Shown piece by piece: positions 1-5,906 of a stretch of 7,518 nt of DNA. Positions within the stretch are counted from its first letter, which is position 1; each line of letters opens with the position of its first letter. A program made the position numbers and the translations under genes. The notes beneath the pieces are model-generated. The model was given only the letters and a program-made list of their open reading frames with translations. It was not told the origin of the DNA and made no database searches. Source of the DNA: Deltaproteobacteria bacterium (GTDB lineage: Bacteria > Desulfobacterota > DSM-4660 > Desulfatiglandales > Desulfatiglandaceae); contig DREN01000330.1 of NCBI GenBank assembly GCA_011051075.1, positions 1 through 7,518 on the forward strand. The letters are read 5' to 3'.

Positions 1-2
1 CC

Positions 3-548
3 CCTGGAGGGAGGAGCATCTCATGGCTGTTCCTGGTCCTCAGCGGGGCCCTTGTGGGGCTTGCAGCCGGCATCATGGGGGTGGGGGGCGGGTTTCTGAC
101 CTTCCCCATCTTCGTTTATATGCTGGGCGTATCCTCCATGACCACCGTTGGGACCGATATCTTCCAGATCGTGTTCACTGCCGGGTACGCGGCCATAAGC
201 CAGTACGCCATCTACGGCTTCATCTTCTACACCCTGGCCATGGGAATGCTGTTAGGGTCCCTCCTTGGAATCCAGATCGGGGCCATGGTGACCAAGGTTG
301 TCCCGGGCATAACGATCCGCGGGTTTTACGCCATGGCAGTGTTAGCCGGTTTTGTCAACCGTATATTCGCCCTGCCTGCCAAGCTTGGGGAAATGGGGGT
401 TATTCCCATCTCAAAGGGGACCGGGGCTGTCTTGGATACCATCGGGGTCTGGGCCTTCTTCATCGTGATAGGCGGTTTCTCCGTATGGGTAATCGGGACC
501 TTCCTGGGAAACATAGGTGTGCTCAAGGGAGAGGAGGGAAGATCATGA
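3..548 (+). CDS. TauE/SafE family anion exporter, C-terminal part (5' end outside window)
   Basis: This is an integral inner-membrane permease of the TauE/SafE (formerly DUF81) family, whose members are linked to export of sulfite, sulfoacetate or related organosulfur anions. The frame is open to the left edge, so the start is missing and only 181 residues are visible. The glycine-rich stretch GLAAGIMGVGGGF (visible residues 19-31) is the family repeat that opens each half of the protein, so this is probably the second half. It is followed by hydrophobic segments at about 48-66, 70-97, 103-120 and an extra one at about 143-168 near the C-terminus. An ATG at position 54 lies inside the first visible membrane segment and is not the real start. 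The stop overlaps the start of the next gene (ATGA). The substrate cannot be read from the sequence; sulfite is only the family default. Family assignment is fairly sure. Confidence 0.85.
   Translation, partial: PGGRSISWLFLVLSGALVGLAAGIMGVGGGFLTFPIFVYMLGVSSMTTVGTDIFQIVFTAGYAAISQYAIYGFIFYTLAMGMLLGSLLGIQIGAMVTKVVPGITIRGFYAMAVLAGFVNRIFALPAKLGEMGVIPISKGTGAVLDTIGVWAFFIVIGGFSVWVIGTFLGNIGVLKGEEGRS
532..537 (+). promoter_or_regulatory. Shine-Dalgarno inside the TauE-like gene for the downstream membrane protein
   Basis: AGGAGG lies 7 nt before the ATG at 545, within the last codons of the upstream permease gene. Together with the ATGA overlap it sets the start of the 228-residue protein and indicates translational coupling. 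Confidence 0.75.
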
Positions 549-1231
549 TTGCCAACAAAAAGGAGTTCTTTGGCGGTTCTCTGTTGTTATTAGGCTTCAT
601 AGTGGTGCTGACCATCATTTTCTCACCCGTATTCAAGGGACAGAACGGCCTTGAGTACCTGGATGCCCTCTACAACTCCATATCAAAGGGATCGGCCTAC
701 TATATCCCCAAGGCAAAGGAAGAAGTGGCCGTGTTCGCCAAAAGGTCCATAGAGGTGACCCTGGCCTTGGCAGACCAGAAAGAGGCAGGGCAGACGGCCC
801 TGTTGTTTCAGAAGGGGGGCGCGTCAACAACTATTGACGGCGCATCTCTACGGGTCACCGGTGGTTTGGGGAAGATCCTTGAAAACAGCCTTGATGACGC
901 GGATATGATGTATCATAATAATGGAAAAGGGGTCTCAGACAAGTACGGCCTTGATGAAAAACGGGTCCTCTTCAACTGGTGGAAGGCCCTCAAGGAGATG
1001 GACAAGGACCTTAAAAACCAGGAAAAATTCAAGGAGGCCAAGGTGGTGGCCACGGTCATCAAAAAGGCCATAGAACCCTCCTACAACTATTATAAGATAA
1101 TACCGGATAAGATCTCCGACCGGTTAGGCATTGTCATCTTCTCCCTGATCTTCTATGTGGTCTATACCCTCTGGTACGGCTTTGCAGTCATGTTCATGTT
1201 CGAGGGGTGGGGCCTGAGGCTGGAACATTAA
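545..1231 (+). CDS. Small two-helix membrane protein of unknown function, coupled to the TauE-like permease
   Basis: I do not recognise a named family. The 228-residue protein has an N-terminal hydrophobic helix (about residues 10-28), a hydrophilic central region of about 165 residues rich in Lys, Glu and Asp, and a C-terminal hydrophobic segment (about 195-220) rich in Tyr and Phe. The layout predicts one soluble domain, probably extracytoplasmic, held by two membrane anchors; topology is inferred. The centre contains two Trp next to each other (FNWWKAL) and helical amphipathic stretches. The start at 545 is chosen because AGGAGG lies 7 nt upstream and the ATG overlaps the upstream stop. 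The same frame extends upstream to an ATG at 23, but that part is an off-frame reading of the permease gene. Tight coupling suggests an accessory subunit of the permease. No terminator follows directly. Confidence 0.85.
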   Translation: MIANKKEFFGGSLLLLGFIVVLTIIFSPVFKGQNGLEYLDALYNSISKGSAYYIPKAKEEVAVFAKRSIEVTLALADQKEAGQTALLFQKGGASTTIDGASLRVTGGLGKILENSLDDADMMYHNNGKGVSDKYGLDEKRVLFNWWKALKEMDKDLKNQEKFKEAKVVATVIKKAIEPSYNYYKIIPDKISDRLGIVIFSLIFYVVYTLWYGFAVMFMFEGWGLRLEH

Positions 1232-1234
1232 CTA

Positions 1235-1265
1235 ATTGAAAAATGAATATTGACTATTGACTATT
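1235..1265. repeat. Heptameric tandem repeat, ATTGACT-like
   Basis: Four 7-bp units starting at 1235 (ATTGAAA, AATGAAT, ATTGACT, ATTGACT) followed by a partial ATT. The last two full units are identical. It begins 4 bp after the upstream stop codon. Confidence 0.6.
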
Positions 1266-1292
1266 ATTGGTTTCGTAAGGGGTCTCCAAGGC

Positions 1293-1323
1293 CGTCACTC
1301 CCGCTTTTGCGAGAATAATGACG
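1293..1323. repeat. Degenerate palindrome, possible remnant of a dispersed CGTCA...TGACG repeat
   Basis: CGTCA (1293-1297) and TGACG (1319-1323) form the outer arms, and CCCGC (1300-1304) can partly pair with GCGAG (1309-1313) around a TTTT loop. It resembles the dispersed palindromes of the type CGTCATTCCCGC...GCGGGAATGACG that are frequent between genes in many proteobacteria, with several mutations in the right arm. The resemblance is from memory; copy number in this genome is unknown. Confidence 0.45.
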
Positions 1324-1377
1324 ATGCGTGCTTTTGGACTTTTTACGAGTTTGTCAAGATTGTTGGAGCGAAACGGA

Positions 1378-1408
1378 AATCCCGCCTGATCAGGTTTTGG
1401 GCGGGATT
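1378..1408. other. GC-rich hairpin (9-bp perfect stem)
   Basis: AATCCCGCC (1378-1386) is perfectly complementary to GGCGGGATT (1400-1408), with a 13-nt loop. No T-tract follows, so it is not a typical terminator. It could be part of the same decayed repeat as the palindrome upstream. Confidence 0.5.
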
Positions 1409-1432
1409 GATTGAAGGAAGCTGGACAGATTT

Positions 1433-1479
1433 AAAAGGCTAAAGGCGAGTGGTATACTGACAGCCTTTAGCCTTTTTTT
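1433..1479 (+). terminator. Rho-independent terminator-like hairpin
   Basis: AAAAGGCTAAAGGC (1433-1446) pairs perfectly with GCCTTTAGCCTTTT (1463-1476) around a 16-nt loop, and seven T residues span 1473-1479. The long 14-bp stem and T-run fit intrinsic termination on the plus strand. It lies about 200 bp after the membrane-protein stop and would end that operon, insulating the dikinase-like gene. The large loop and A/T-rich stem base make it less canonical. Confidence 0.65.
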
Positions 1480-1527
1480 GTATTTCCCGGTAGAAATAGG
1501 TGCCTCTCAATCCGCAACAATGCCCAG

Positions 1528-1548
1528 AGGTCGTAGGTCAGAGGTCAG
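1528..1548. repeat. Heptameric tandem repeat, AGGTCAG-like
   Basis: Three consecutive 7-bp units: AGGTCGT, AGGTCAG, AGGTCAG. Confidence 0.6.
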
Positions 1549-1645
1549 AAAAACAAATACCGGAATCCAGTATCGAGCATTGAAGGCGTAAGGCTCCCCG
1601 CAAAAAGCACGGGATCTTCGACAAGGCTCAAGGCCTGAGGAAAAC

Positions 1646-1666
1646 AACCCGCAACCCGTAACCCGA
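1646..1666. repeat. Heptameric tandem repeat, AACCCGN
   Basis: Three consecutive 7-bp units, AACCCGC, AACCCGT and AACCCGA, differing only in the last base. The array ends 8 bp before the ATG of the dikinase-like gene and occupies the place where a Shine-Dalgarno would be expected. Confidence 0.65.
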
Positions 1667-1674
1667 GACATCCC

Positions 1675-4293
1675 ATGGGCCAGGTGCTTGATCTCATAAA
1701 GGGGTTTTTTCCCCGTAAGGACAAGGACGGCCGGGCAAATGCCGAAGAACTCCGTGTGGACTTCAGGGCCAGGTACCATCATTTCAAGCTCATCCTCAAC
1801 GCCAACAACAGATCTCTTCAAATAATGGCCGACCTGGAGAAGACCCTCGGGTCAGGGCAGCCCTTTGGCATGTCATTTGTAAAGGCCGCCTGCACTGCCG
1901 TATCGGTCAACCTGTTCCAGATGGTAAAGAATCTGAGGGAATTGGGCCCGGGGAAGTACGACGAGCTTTCAGAAAGTTACAACCGCATCCAGAGAAGGAT
2001 CGACCGGTTGCTCACGGAAAAGCGGCGTGTAAAGGATGAACGGCTTATTATCCCCTTAGGTTCCATAGACAGGGAGATGGTGGATCTGGTGGGAGCCAAG
2101 ATGGCCAGTATAGGAGAGATAAGGAACAGGATAGGGGTACCTGTCCCCGATGGGTTTGCCATTACCTCTGTGGCCTATGAGAGGTTTATGGAACATAACG
2201 ATCTGCAGCCGGAGATCGACAGGCGTTTCCAGTCCATGGACATGGAAGATATGGAGAGCCTGTACACCCTTAGCGCAGAGGTCCAGCAGCTCATCATCAG
2301 GGCAGATATGCCGGAGGATCTCCAGAAGGCCATCATAAATGCCTGCCTGGCCCTTGAACAGGCAGAGGGCAGGGAGATAAGGCTCGCCGTCAGAAGCAGC
2401 GCCCTTGGCGAAGACAGTTCAGGGACCTCGTTTGCAGGACAGTATCGCACCGAGCTGAACGTGGGCACTGAAGAGATCCTTGAGGCATACAAGGAGGTCG
2501 TTGCGAGCAAATACAGCCTTCCGGCCATAACCTACAGGCTTAACAGGGGGTTCAGGGACGAGGACATCGCCATGGGCGTGGGCTGTCTTGTCATGCTCAA
2601 TGCCCGTGCGGGCGGTGTAATCTATTCACGCAGTCCTGTGGATCCAGGGGATGATTCGATCTTCATAAACTCCGTATGGGGTCTTCCCGAATCGGTGGTT
2701 GATGGAAGTGTTGCCTGCGATCTCTTTGTTGTGTCCAGGAAAAGACCCATGGGAGTCATCCGGAAGGAGATAAATGTCAAGGAGACCAAGGCCGTCCTCG
2801 GTTCAAGAGATGGGATAAGCCGCGTGGAGCTCTCCCGGGATATGGGTGAAATCCCCTCCATTGATGAAGAGCAGGCCTGTATTTTAGCGGAAATGGCTGT
2901 CAGGATAGAGGATTACTACACACTGCCCCAGGACATTGAATGGGCCGTGGATCCCGAAGGGGTTATATATATCCTTCAGTGTCGCCCCGTGCAGCAAATG
3001 GAGACGCCAGGGGGCCTTCAGAATGAAGATTCCATTGGCGTTGATGAAGATGTTATTCTGGTCAGGGGTGGTGTCACCGCAAGCAGGGGAACCGCATGGG
3101 GGCCTGTGTATCTGGCAGATAGTGGAGCGGATATCCTAAAATTTCCCGAGGGCGCCATCCTGGTTGTGCAGCAGGCCCACCCGAGATGGGCATCACTCCT
3201 GAGCCGCGCCGCCGCTGTGGTCACGGAGCAGGGAGGGATTGCGGGACATCTTGCCTGTGTTGCAAGGGAGTTCGGGGTTCCCGCCCTCTTTGGCGTCAAG
3301 GGAGTCAGGGACCTGCTCGAAAGCGGTGAAACCGTCACGGTTGACGCCGGGGGCCTTATCATATACAGAGGAAAAATTGAGCCCCTCCTGATCAAATGGG
3401 ATAAAGCAAGAAACCTGATGAAGGGGAGCCCTGTCCATGAAATCCTTGAAAAGGTCAGCAGGCACATCGTTCCCCTGAACCTGTTAGATCCTGATTCCCC
3501 TGACTTCATTCCCGCAAACTGTGAGACCTTCCATGATATTACCCGGTTTGTCCATGAAAAGGCCGTACATGAGATGTTCAGTTTTGGTAAGGACCACGAC
3601 TTCTCCGAGAAATCCAGCAAGCAGCTCTTCTACAAGGTTCCCATGCAGTGGTGGATCCTGAATCTTGACGACGGTTTCAAAGAGGAAATCGAGGGGAAGT
3701 ACGTGAGGCTCGAACAGATCGTCTCCATCCCCATGCTGGCCTTCTGGGACGGATTTGTGGCCGTTCCCTGGGAAGGTCCCCCGGCCGTTGACGGTAAAGG
3801 GTTCATGTCGGTCATGTTCCAGTCAACCCGGAACACGGCCCTCACTCCTGGCATACGTTCCCCCTACGCAGACCGGAACTACTTTATGATCTCAAGGAAC
3901 TACTGCAACCTCAATTCAAGACTCGGTTATCACTTCTCCACCATGGAGGCCCTGGTGAGCGAAAGGATCAGTGAAAACTACGTCAGTTTCCAGTTCAAGG
4001 GTGGTGCCGCCGACCATGGGAGACGCATAAAGAGGGCACTCTTCATAAAGGAGATCCTTGAAACATATGACTTCAGGGTGGAGATCAGGGAAGATAATCT
4101 CATTGCCCGCGTGGAGCATCATGAAATGGGGTACATGAAAGAGCGACTCCAGATCCTGGGCTATCTCACCCTCCACACCAGACAACTGGATATGATAATG
4201 GCCAACCACTCAGAGGTGAGGTATTATAAGAACAAGATGGAGAGGGATATACGGGATATGCTCACACGGGGTGAAAATTCACAGGAATCCTGA
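1675..4293 (+). CDS. PEP synthase/PPDK-like phosphotransferase lacking the PEP/pyruvate barrel
   Basis: An 872-residue cytoplasmic protein of the dikinase family, in which an ATP-grasp domain phosphorylates a mobile histidine that passes phosphate to an acceptor. Residues 1-120 are a helical, basic N-terminal region. The PPDK_N ATP-binding domain spans about 130-440, with VGAKMASIGE (139-148), VRSSALGEDSS (from Val239, Arg240 conserved) and QDIEWA...LQCRP (Glu422, Gln435). The mobile phospho-His domain spans about 470-566, with GGIAGHLACVARE around the predicted catalytic His525. Residues 570-872 show none of the motifs of the PEP-utilizing C-terminal barrel; I do not recognise this region. 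The acceptor is therefore unknown and pyruvate should not be assumed. The ATG at 1675 is the first start after an in-frame TGA at 1636, but has no Shine-Dalgarno. The nitrilase follows after 77 bp. Calling it simply phosphoenolpyruvate synthase would overstate the evidence. Confidence 0.9.
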   Translation: MGQVLDLIKGFFPRKDKDGRANAEELRVDFRARYHHFKLILNANNRSLQIMADLEKTLGSGQPFGMSFVKAACTAVSVNLFQMVKNLRELGPGKYDELSESYNRIQRRIDRLLTEKRRVKDERLIIPLGSIDREMVDLVGAKMASIGEIRNRIGVPVPDGFAITSVAYERFMEHNDLQPEIDRRFQSMDMEDMESLYTLSAEVQQLIIRADMPEDLQKAIINACLALEQAEGREIRLAVRSSALGEDSSGTSFAGQYRTELNVGTEEILEAYKEVVASKYSLPAITYRLNRGFRDEDIAMGVGCLVMLNARAGGVIYSRSPVDPGDDSIFINSVWGLPESVVDGSVACDLFVVSRKRPMGVIRKEINVKETKAVLGSRDGISRVELSRDMGEIPSIDEEQACILAEMAVRIEDYYTLPQDIEWAVDPEGVIYILQCRPVQQMETPGGLQNEDSIGVDEDVILVRGGVTASRGTAWGPVYLADSGADILKFPEGAILVVQQAHPRWASLLSRAAAVVTEQGGIAGHLACVAREFGVPALFGVKGVRDLLESGETVTVDAGGLIIYRGKIEPLLIKWDKARNLMKGSPVHEILEKVSRHIVPLNLLDPDSPDFIPANCETFHDITRFVHEKAVHEMFSFGKDHDFSEKSSKQLFYKVPMQWWILNLDDGFKEEIEGKYVRLEQIVSIPMLAFWDGFVAVPWEGPPAVDGKGFMSVMFQSTRNTALTPGIRSPYADRNYFMISRNYCNLNSRLGYHFSTMEALVSERISENYVSFQFKGGAADHGRRIKRALFIKEILETYDFRVEIREDNLIARVEHHEMGYMKERLQILGYLTLHTRQLDMIMANHSEVRYYKNKMERDIRDMLTRGENSQES

Positions 4294-4356
4294 GACCTGG
4301 AGAGGGGCTTCAGCTTTTCATGGTCCTGGTTTAAGGGCCAACATGCGATTTCGTTC

Positions 4357-4363
4357 AAGGAGG
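4357..4363 (+). promoter_or_regulatory. Strong Shine-Dalgarno of the nitrilase gene
   Basis: AAGGAGG ends 7 nt before the ATG at 4371, an ideal spacing. It fixes the nitrilase start and contrasts with the missing site in front of the dikinase-like gene. Confidence 0.8.
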
Positions 4364-4370
4364 AGAACAG

Positions 4371-5330
4371 ATGGGAGATGAATTTCAAAGGGTCCGCGTG
4401 GCAGTGGTTCAGTCCAGTCCGGTCCTCTTTGACCGTGAGGCCACGGTGGAGAAGGCGTGCAGGATTATCGGTGAGGTGGGAGGTCAGGGCGCGGACCTGG
4501 TGCTTTTTCCTGAGGCCTTTATCCCGGCCTACCCCAGGGGGTTGGGCTTCGGGGCGGTGGTGGGGAGCAGGACCCCGGAGGGAAGACGGACCTTTGAGCG
4601 CTATTGGGCAAACGCCGTTCAGGTACCAGGCCCGGCTATCGAGGCCCTGGGCAAGGCCGCCCGCGAGGCGGGGATCTATCTTTCCATCGGCGTTATCGAG
4701 CGGGACAGCACCTTCAGCCGGGGGACCCTCTACTGTACCCTTCTCTACTTCGACCCCCAAGGGATACTCATGGGCAAACACCGCAAGCTCAAGCCCACCG
4801 CCTCTGAACGGCTCATATGGGGAGAGGGAGACGGCAGCACCATGCCGGTCTTCAACACCCCCATAGGCCGGATCGGGGGGTTAATCTGCTGGGAGAACTA
4901 CATGCCCCTGGCAAGGATGGCCATGTACGGAAAAGGGGTCGAGATATACCTGGCCCCCACCGCAGATCACCGTGATACGTGGCACTCCACCCTGCGCCAC
5001 ATAGCCTGTGAGGGCCGCTGCTTTGTCCTTGGATGCAACCAGTTCATTACAAAGGATATGTACCCGGGCGACCTGGAGGGTCTGGAAGAGCTGGATGAGC
5101 AGCCGGACACAATGTGCCGCGGCGGGAGCGCCATAGTCTCACCCTTCGGTGAGGTCCTGGCCGGCCCCCTCTACGATGAGGAGGGGATCCTCACCGCCGA
5201 CCTGGACATGGCACAGATAGCCCAGGGCAAGTTCGACTTTGACGTGGCCGGACACTACGCCCGGCCCGACGTGTTCCAGCTCGTGATCAACGAAAACCCC
5301 TTTGATCCTGTGGTGCGGAGACCGTCATAG
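4371..5330 (+). CDS. Nitrilase (carbon-nitrogen hydrolase family)
   Basis: A 319-residue cytoplasmic enzyme of nitrilase branch 1, which hydrolyses a nitrile to the carboxylic acid and ammonia. The catalytic triad is visible: Glu48 in LVLFPEAF, Lys139 in GKHRKLKPT and Cys173 in GLICWENYMPL. The CWENYMPL context is typical of true nitrilases rather than of amidases or N-carbamoylases. Other family marks are WGEGDGS (150-156), a conserved-looking His200 in TADHRDTWH and a C-terminal DVAGHYARPDVF (291-302). Length is slightly short for the family (about 310-380), with no long C-terminal tail. The start is supported by AAGGAGG at 4357. It sits 77 bp after the dikinase-like gene with no terminator in between, so co-transcription is possible. 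Aliphatic, arylacetonitrile or cyanide-type substrates cannot be told apart from motifs alone. Confidence 0.93.
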   Translation: MGDEFQRVRVAVVQSSPVLFDREATVEKACRIIGEVGGQGADLVLFPEAFIPAYPRGLGFGAVVGSRTPEGRRTFERYWANAVQVPGPAIEALGKAAREAGIYLSIGVIERDSTFSRGTLYCTLLYFDPQGILMGKHRKLKPTASERLIWGEGDGSTMPVFNTPIGRIGGLICWENYMPLARMAMYGKGVEIYLAPTADHRDTWHSTLRHIACEGRCFVLGCNQFITKDMYPGDLEGLEELDEQPDTMCRGGSAIVSPFGEVLAGPLYDEEGILTADLDMAQIAQGKFDFDVAGHYARPDVFQLVINENPFDPVVRRPS

Positions 5331-5583
5331 ATCGATTCCCTGAAAGATCTGTCAGAACTCTCCCGTTCCCGTATCCCGGGCCATGCTCACCACCGACCAT
5401 GATAGATTTCCAGCCGTGTGCTTGAAAAGCCTGCACGATTTTCAGCAAAAGGCTATTTGCTGTAAGACCTCAAAAACCCAGAGCACGGGAGATTCCCCCG
5501 AAAAGGAATATATCTCCCTGTAGCCATTCTGACCGGCGCCGGATCAATGAAGAGGGCCTCTTTTTGTAACCCCCTGTGCCTTT

Positions 5584-5603
5584 AGTCCCGCTTGAGCGGG
5601 GCT
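5584..5603. other. Small GC hairpin
   Basis: AGTCCCGC (5584-5591) pairs with GCGGGGCT (5596-5603) around a TTGA loop, with one T-G wobble. It has no T-tract. It resembles the core of dispersed CCCGC/GCGGG palindromes. Confidence 0.5.
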
Positions 5604-5663
5604 TCGAGGACTTCACGATTGAGCGGCGACCGGAGATGGTCTGAAGCTGAGATACTAAAATGT

Positions 5664-5679
5664 GAAGAGTTGAAGAGTT
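5664..5679. repeat. 8-bp direct repeat GAAGAGTT x2
   Basis: Two identical adjacent copies of GAAGAGTT; the second copy runs into the left arm of the hairpin that starts at 5677. Confidence 0.6.
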
Positions 5680-5727
5680 GGGGAGGCTTCGCGAGCTCAC
5701 CCTAAAGGGCTCGCTCGCCTCCCCAAC
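5677..5727. repeat. 51-nt hairpin with 11-bp perfect outer stem
   Basis: GTTGGGGAGGC (5677-5687) is the exact reverse complement of GCCTCCCCAAC (5717-5727). Inside, GCGAGC (5691-5696) pairs with GCTCGC (5709-5714), leaving small internal bulges of 3 and 2 nt. The result is a long, very stable stem-loop. There is no T-run on either side, so a repeat or RNA-processing element is as likely as a terminator. It lies 180 bp upstream of the ATPase start. Confidence 0.65.
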
Positions 5728-5779
5728 ATCTATAACTCGGAAAAGTACCAGTTATTTTTTCGTGAGCCCTGAGGGGACG

Positions 5780-5797
5780 TTCCATGTCGTGATGGAA
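5780..5797. other. Short inverted repeat upstream of the ATPase promoter
   Basis: TTCCAT (5780-5785) and ATGGAA (5792-5797) form a 6-bp dyad with a 6-nt spacer, about 72 bp before the -35 box. It could be a weak hairpin or an operator-like dyad; a chance match is quite possible. Confidence 0.25.
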
Positions 5798-5869
5798 TAT
5801 TTTGTTGCGTCCTTTGGAAAAGAGGCCTCCACGCACTAAGGGTAACCGCACAACATTGAATAATTTTAC

Positions 5870-5897
5870 TTGACAAGGAAGATTATCCGGATATAAT
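5870..5897 (+). promoter_or_regulatory. Consensus sigma-70 promoter of the ATPase gene
   Basis: TTGACA (5870-5875) and TATAAT (5892-5897) both match the sigma-70 consensus exactly with a 16-bp spacer. Transcription would start around 5903-5906, at or a few bases before the ATG at 5907, so the mRNA would be leaderless or nearly so. In agreement, no Shine-Dalgarno precedes the ATG. Confidence 0.75.
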
Positions 5898-5906
5898 TGC
5901 CTCCAT

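Larger units (their letters stand above)
1232..1674. other. 443-bp repeat-rich intergenic spacer, no convincing gene
   Basis: The spacer between the membrane-protein gene and the dikinase-like gene holds three short 7-bp-period tandem repeats, a degenerate palindrome, a GC-rich hairpin and a terminator-like hairpin, each listed separately. A 61-codon frame at 1257-1442 runs through the palindrome and both hairpins and has no Shine-Dalgarno, so I do not call it. No clear promoter with both boxes was found for the downstream gene. Confidence 0.6.
5331..5906. other. 576-bp intergenic spacer with hairpins and a promoter, no convincing gene
   Basis: Between the nitrilase and the ATPase I see three hairpins, an 8-bp direct repeat and a promoter at the very end, listed separately. 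A minus-strand 76-codon frame (5470-5700) and an 83-codon frame (5702-5953) have no recognisable motifs; the second overlaps the ATPase start. The first about 250 bp (5331-5580) show nothing I can name; they may be decayed coding sequence. No good terminator follows the nitrilase stop. Confidence 0.5.

Noticed and set aside
23..544. In-frame upstream extension of the 228-residue membrane protein to an ATG at 23
   Set aside because: This part is an alternative-frame reading of the TauE/SafE permease, with low-complexity Arg/His/Gly content; the Shine-Dalgarno and ATGA overlap put the real start at 545.
1257..1442. 61-codon plus-strand frame in the spacer
   Set aside because: It runs through the palindrome, the hairpin and the left arm of the terminator, has no ribosome-binding site and shows no motif.
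3018..3620. 200-codon minus-strand frame opposite the dikinase-like gene
   Set aside because: It is antisense to the conserved phospho-His domain and is rich in Ser, Pro and Arg as expected for a shadow of the coding strand.
4224..4781. 185-codon minus-strand frame at the dikinase/nitrilase junction
   Set aside because: It overlaps the nitrilase region encoding Glu48 and the Lys139 loop approach, and has no recognisable motif.
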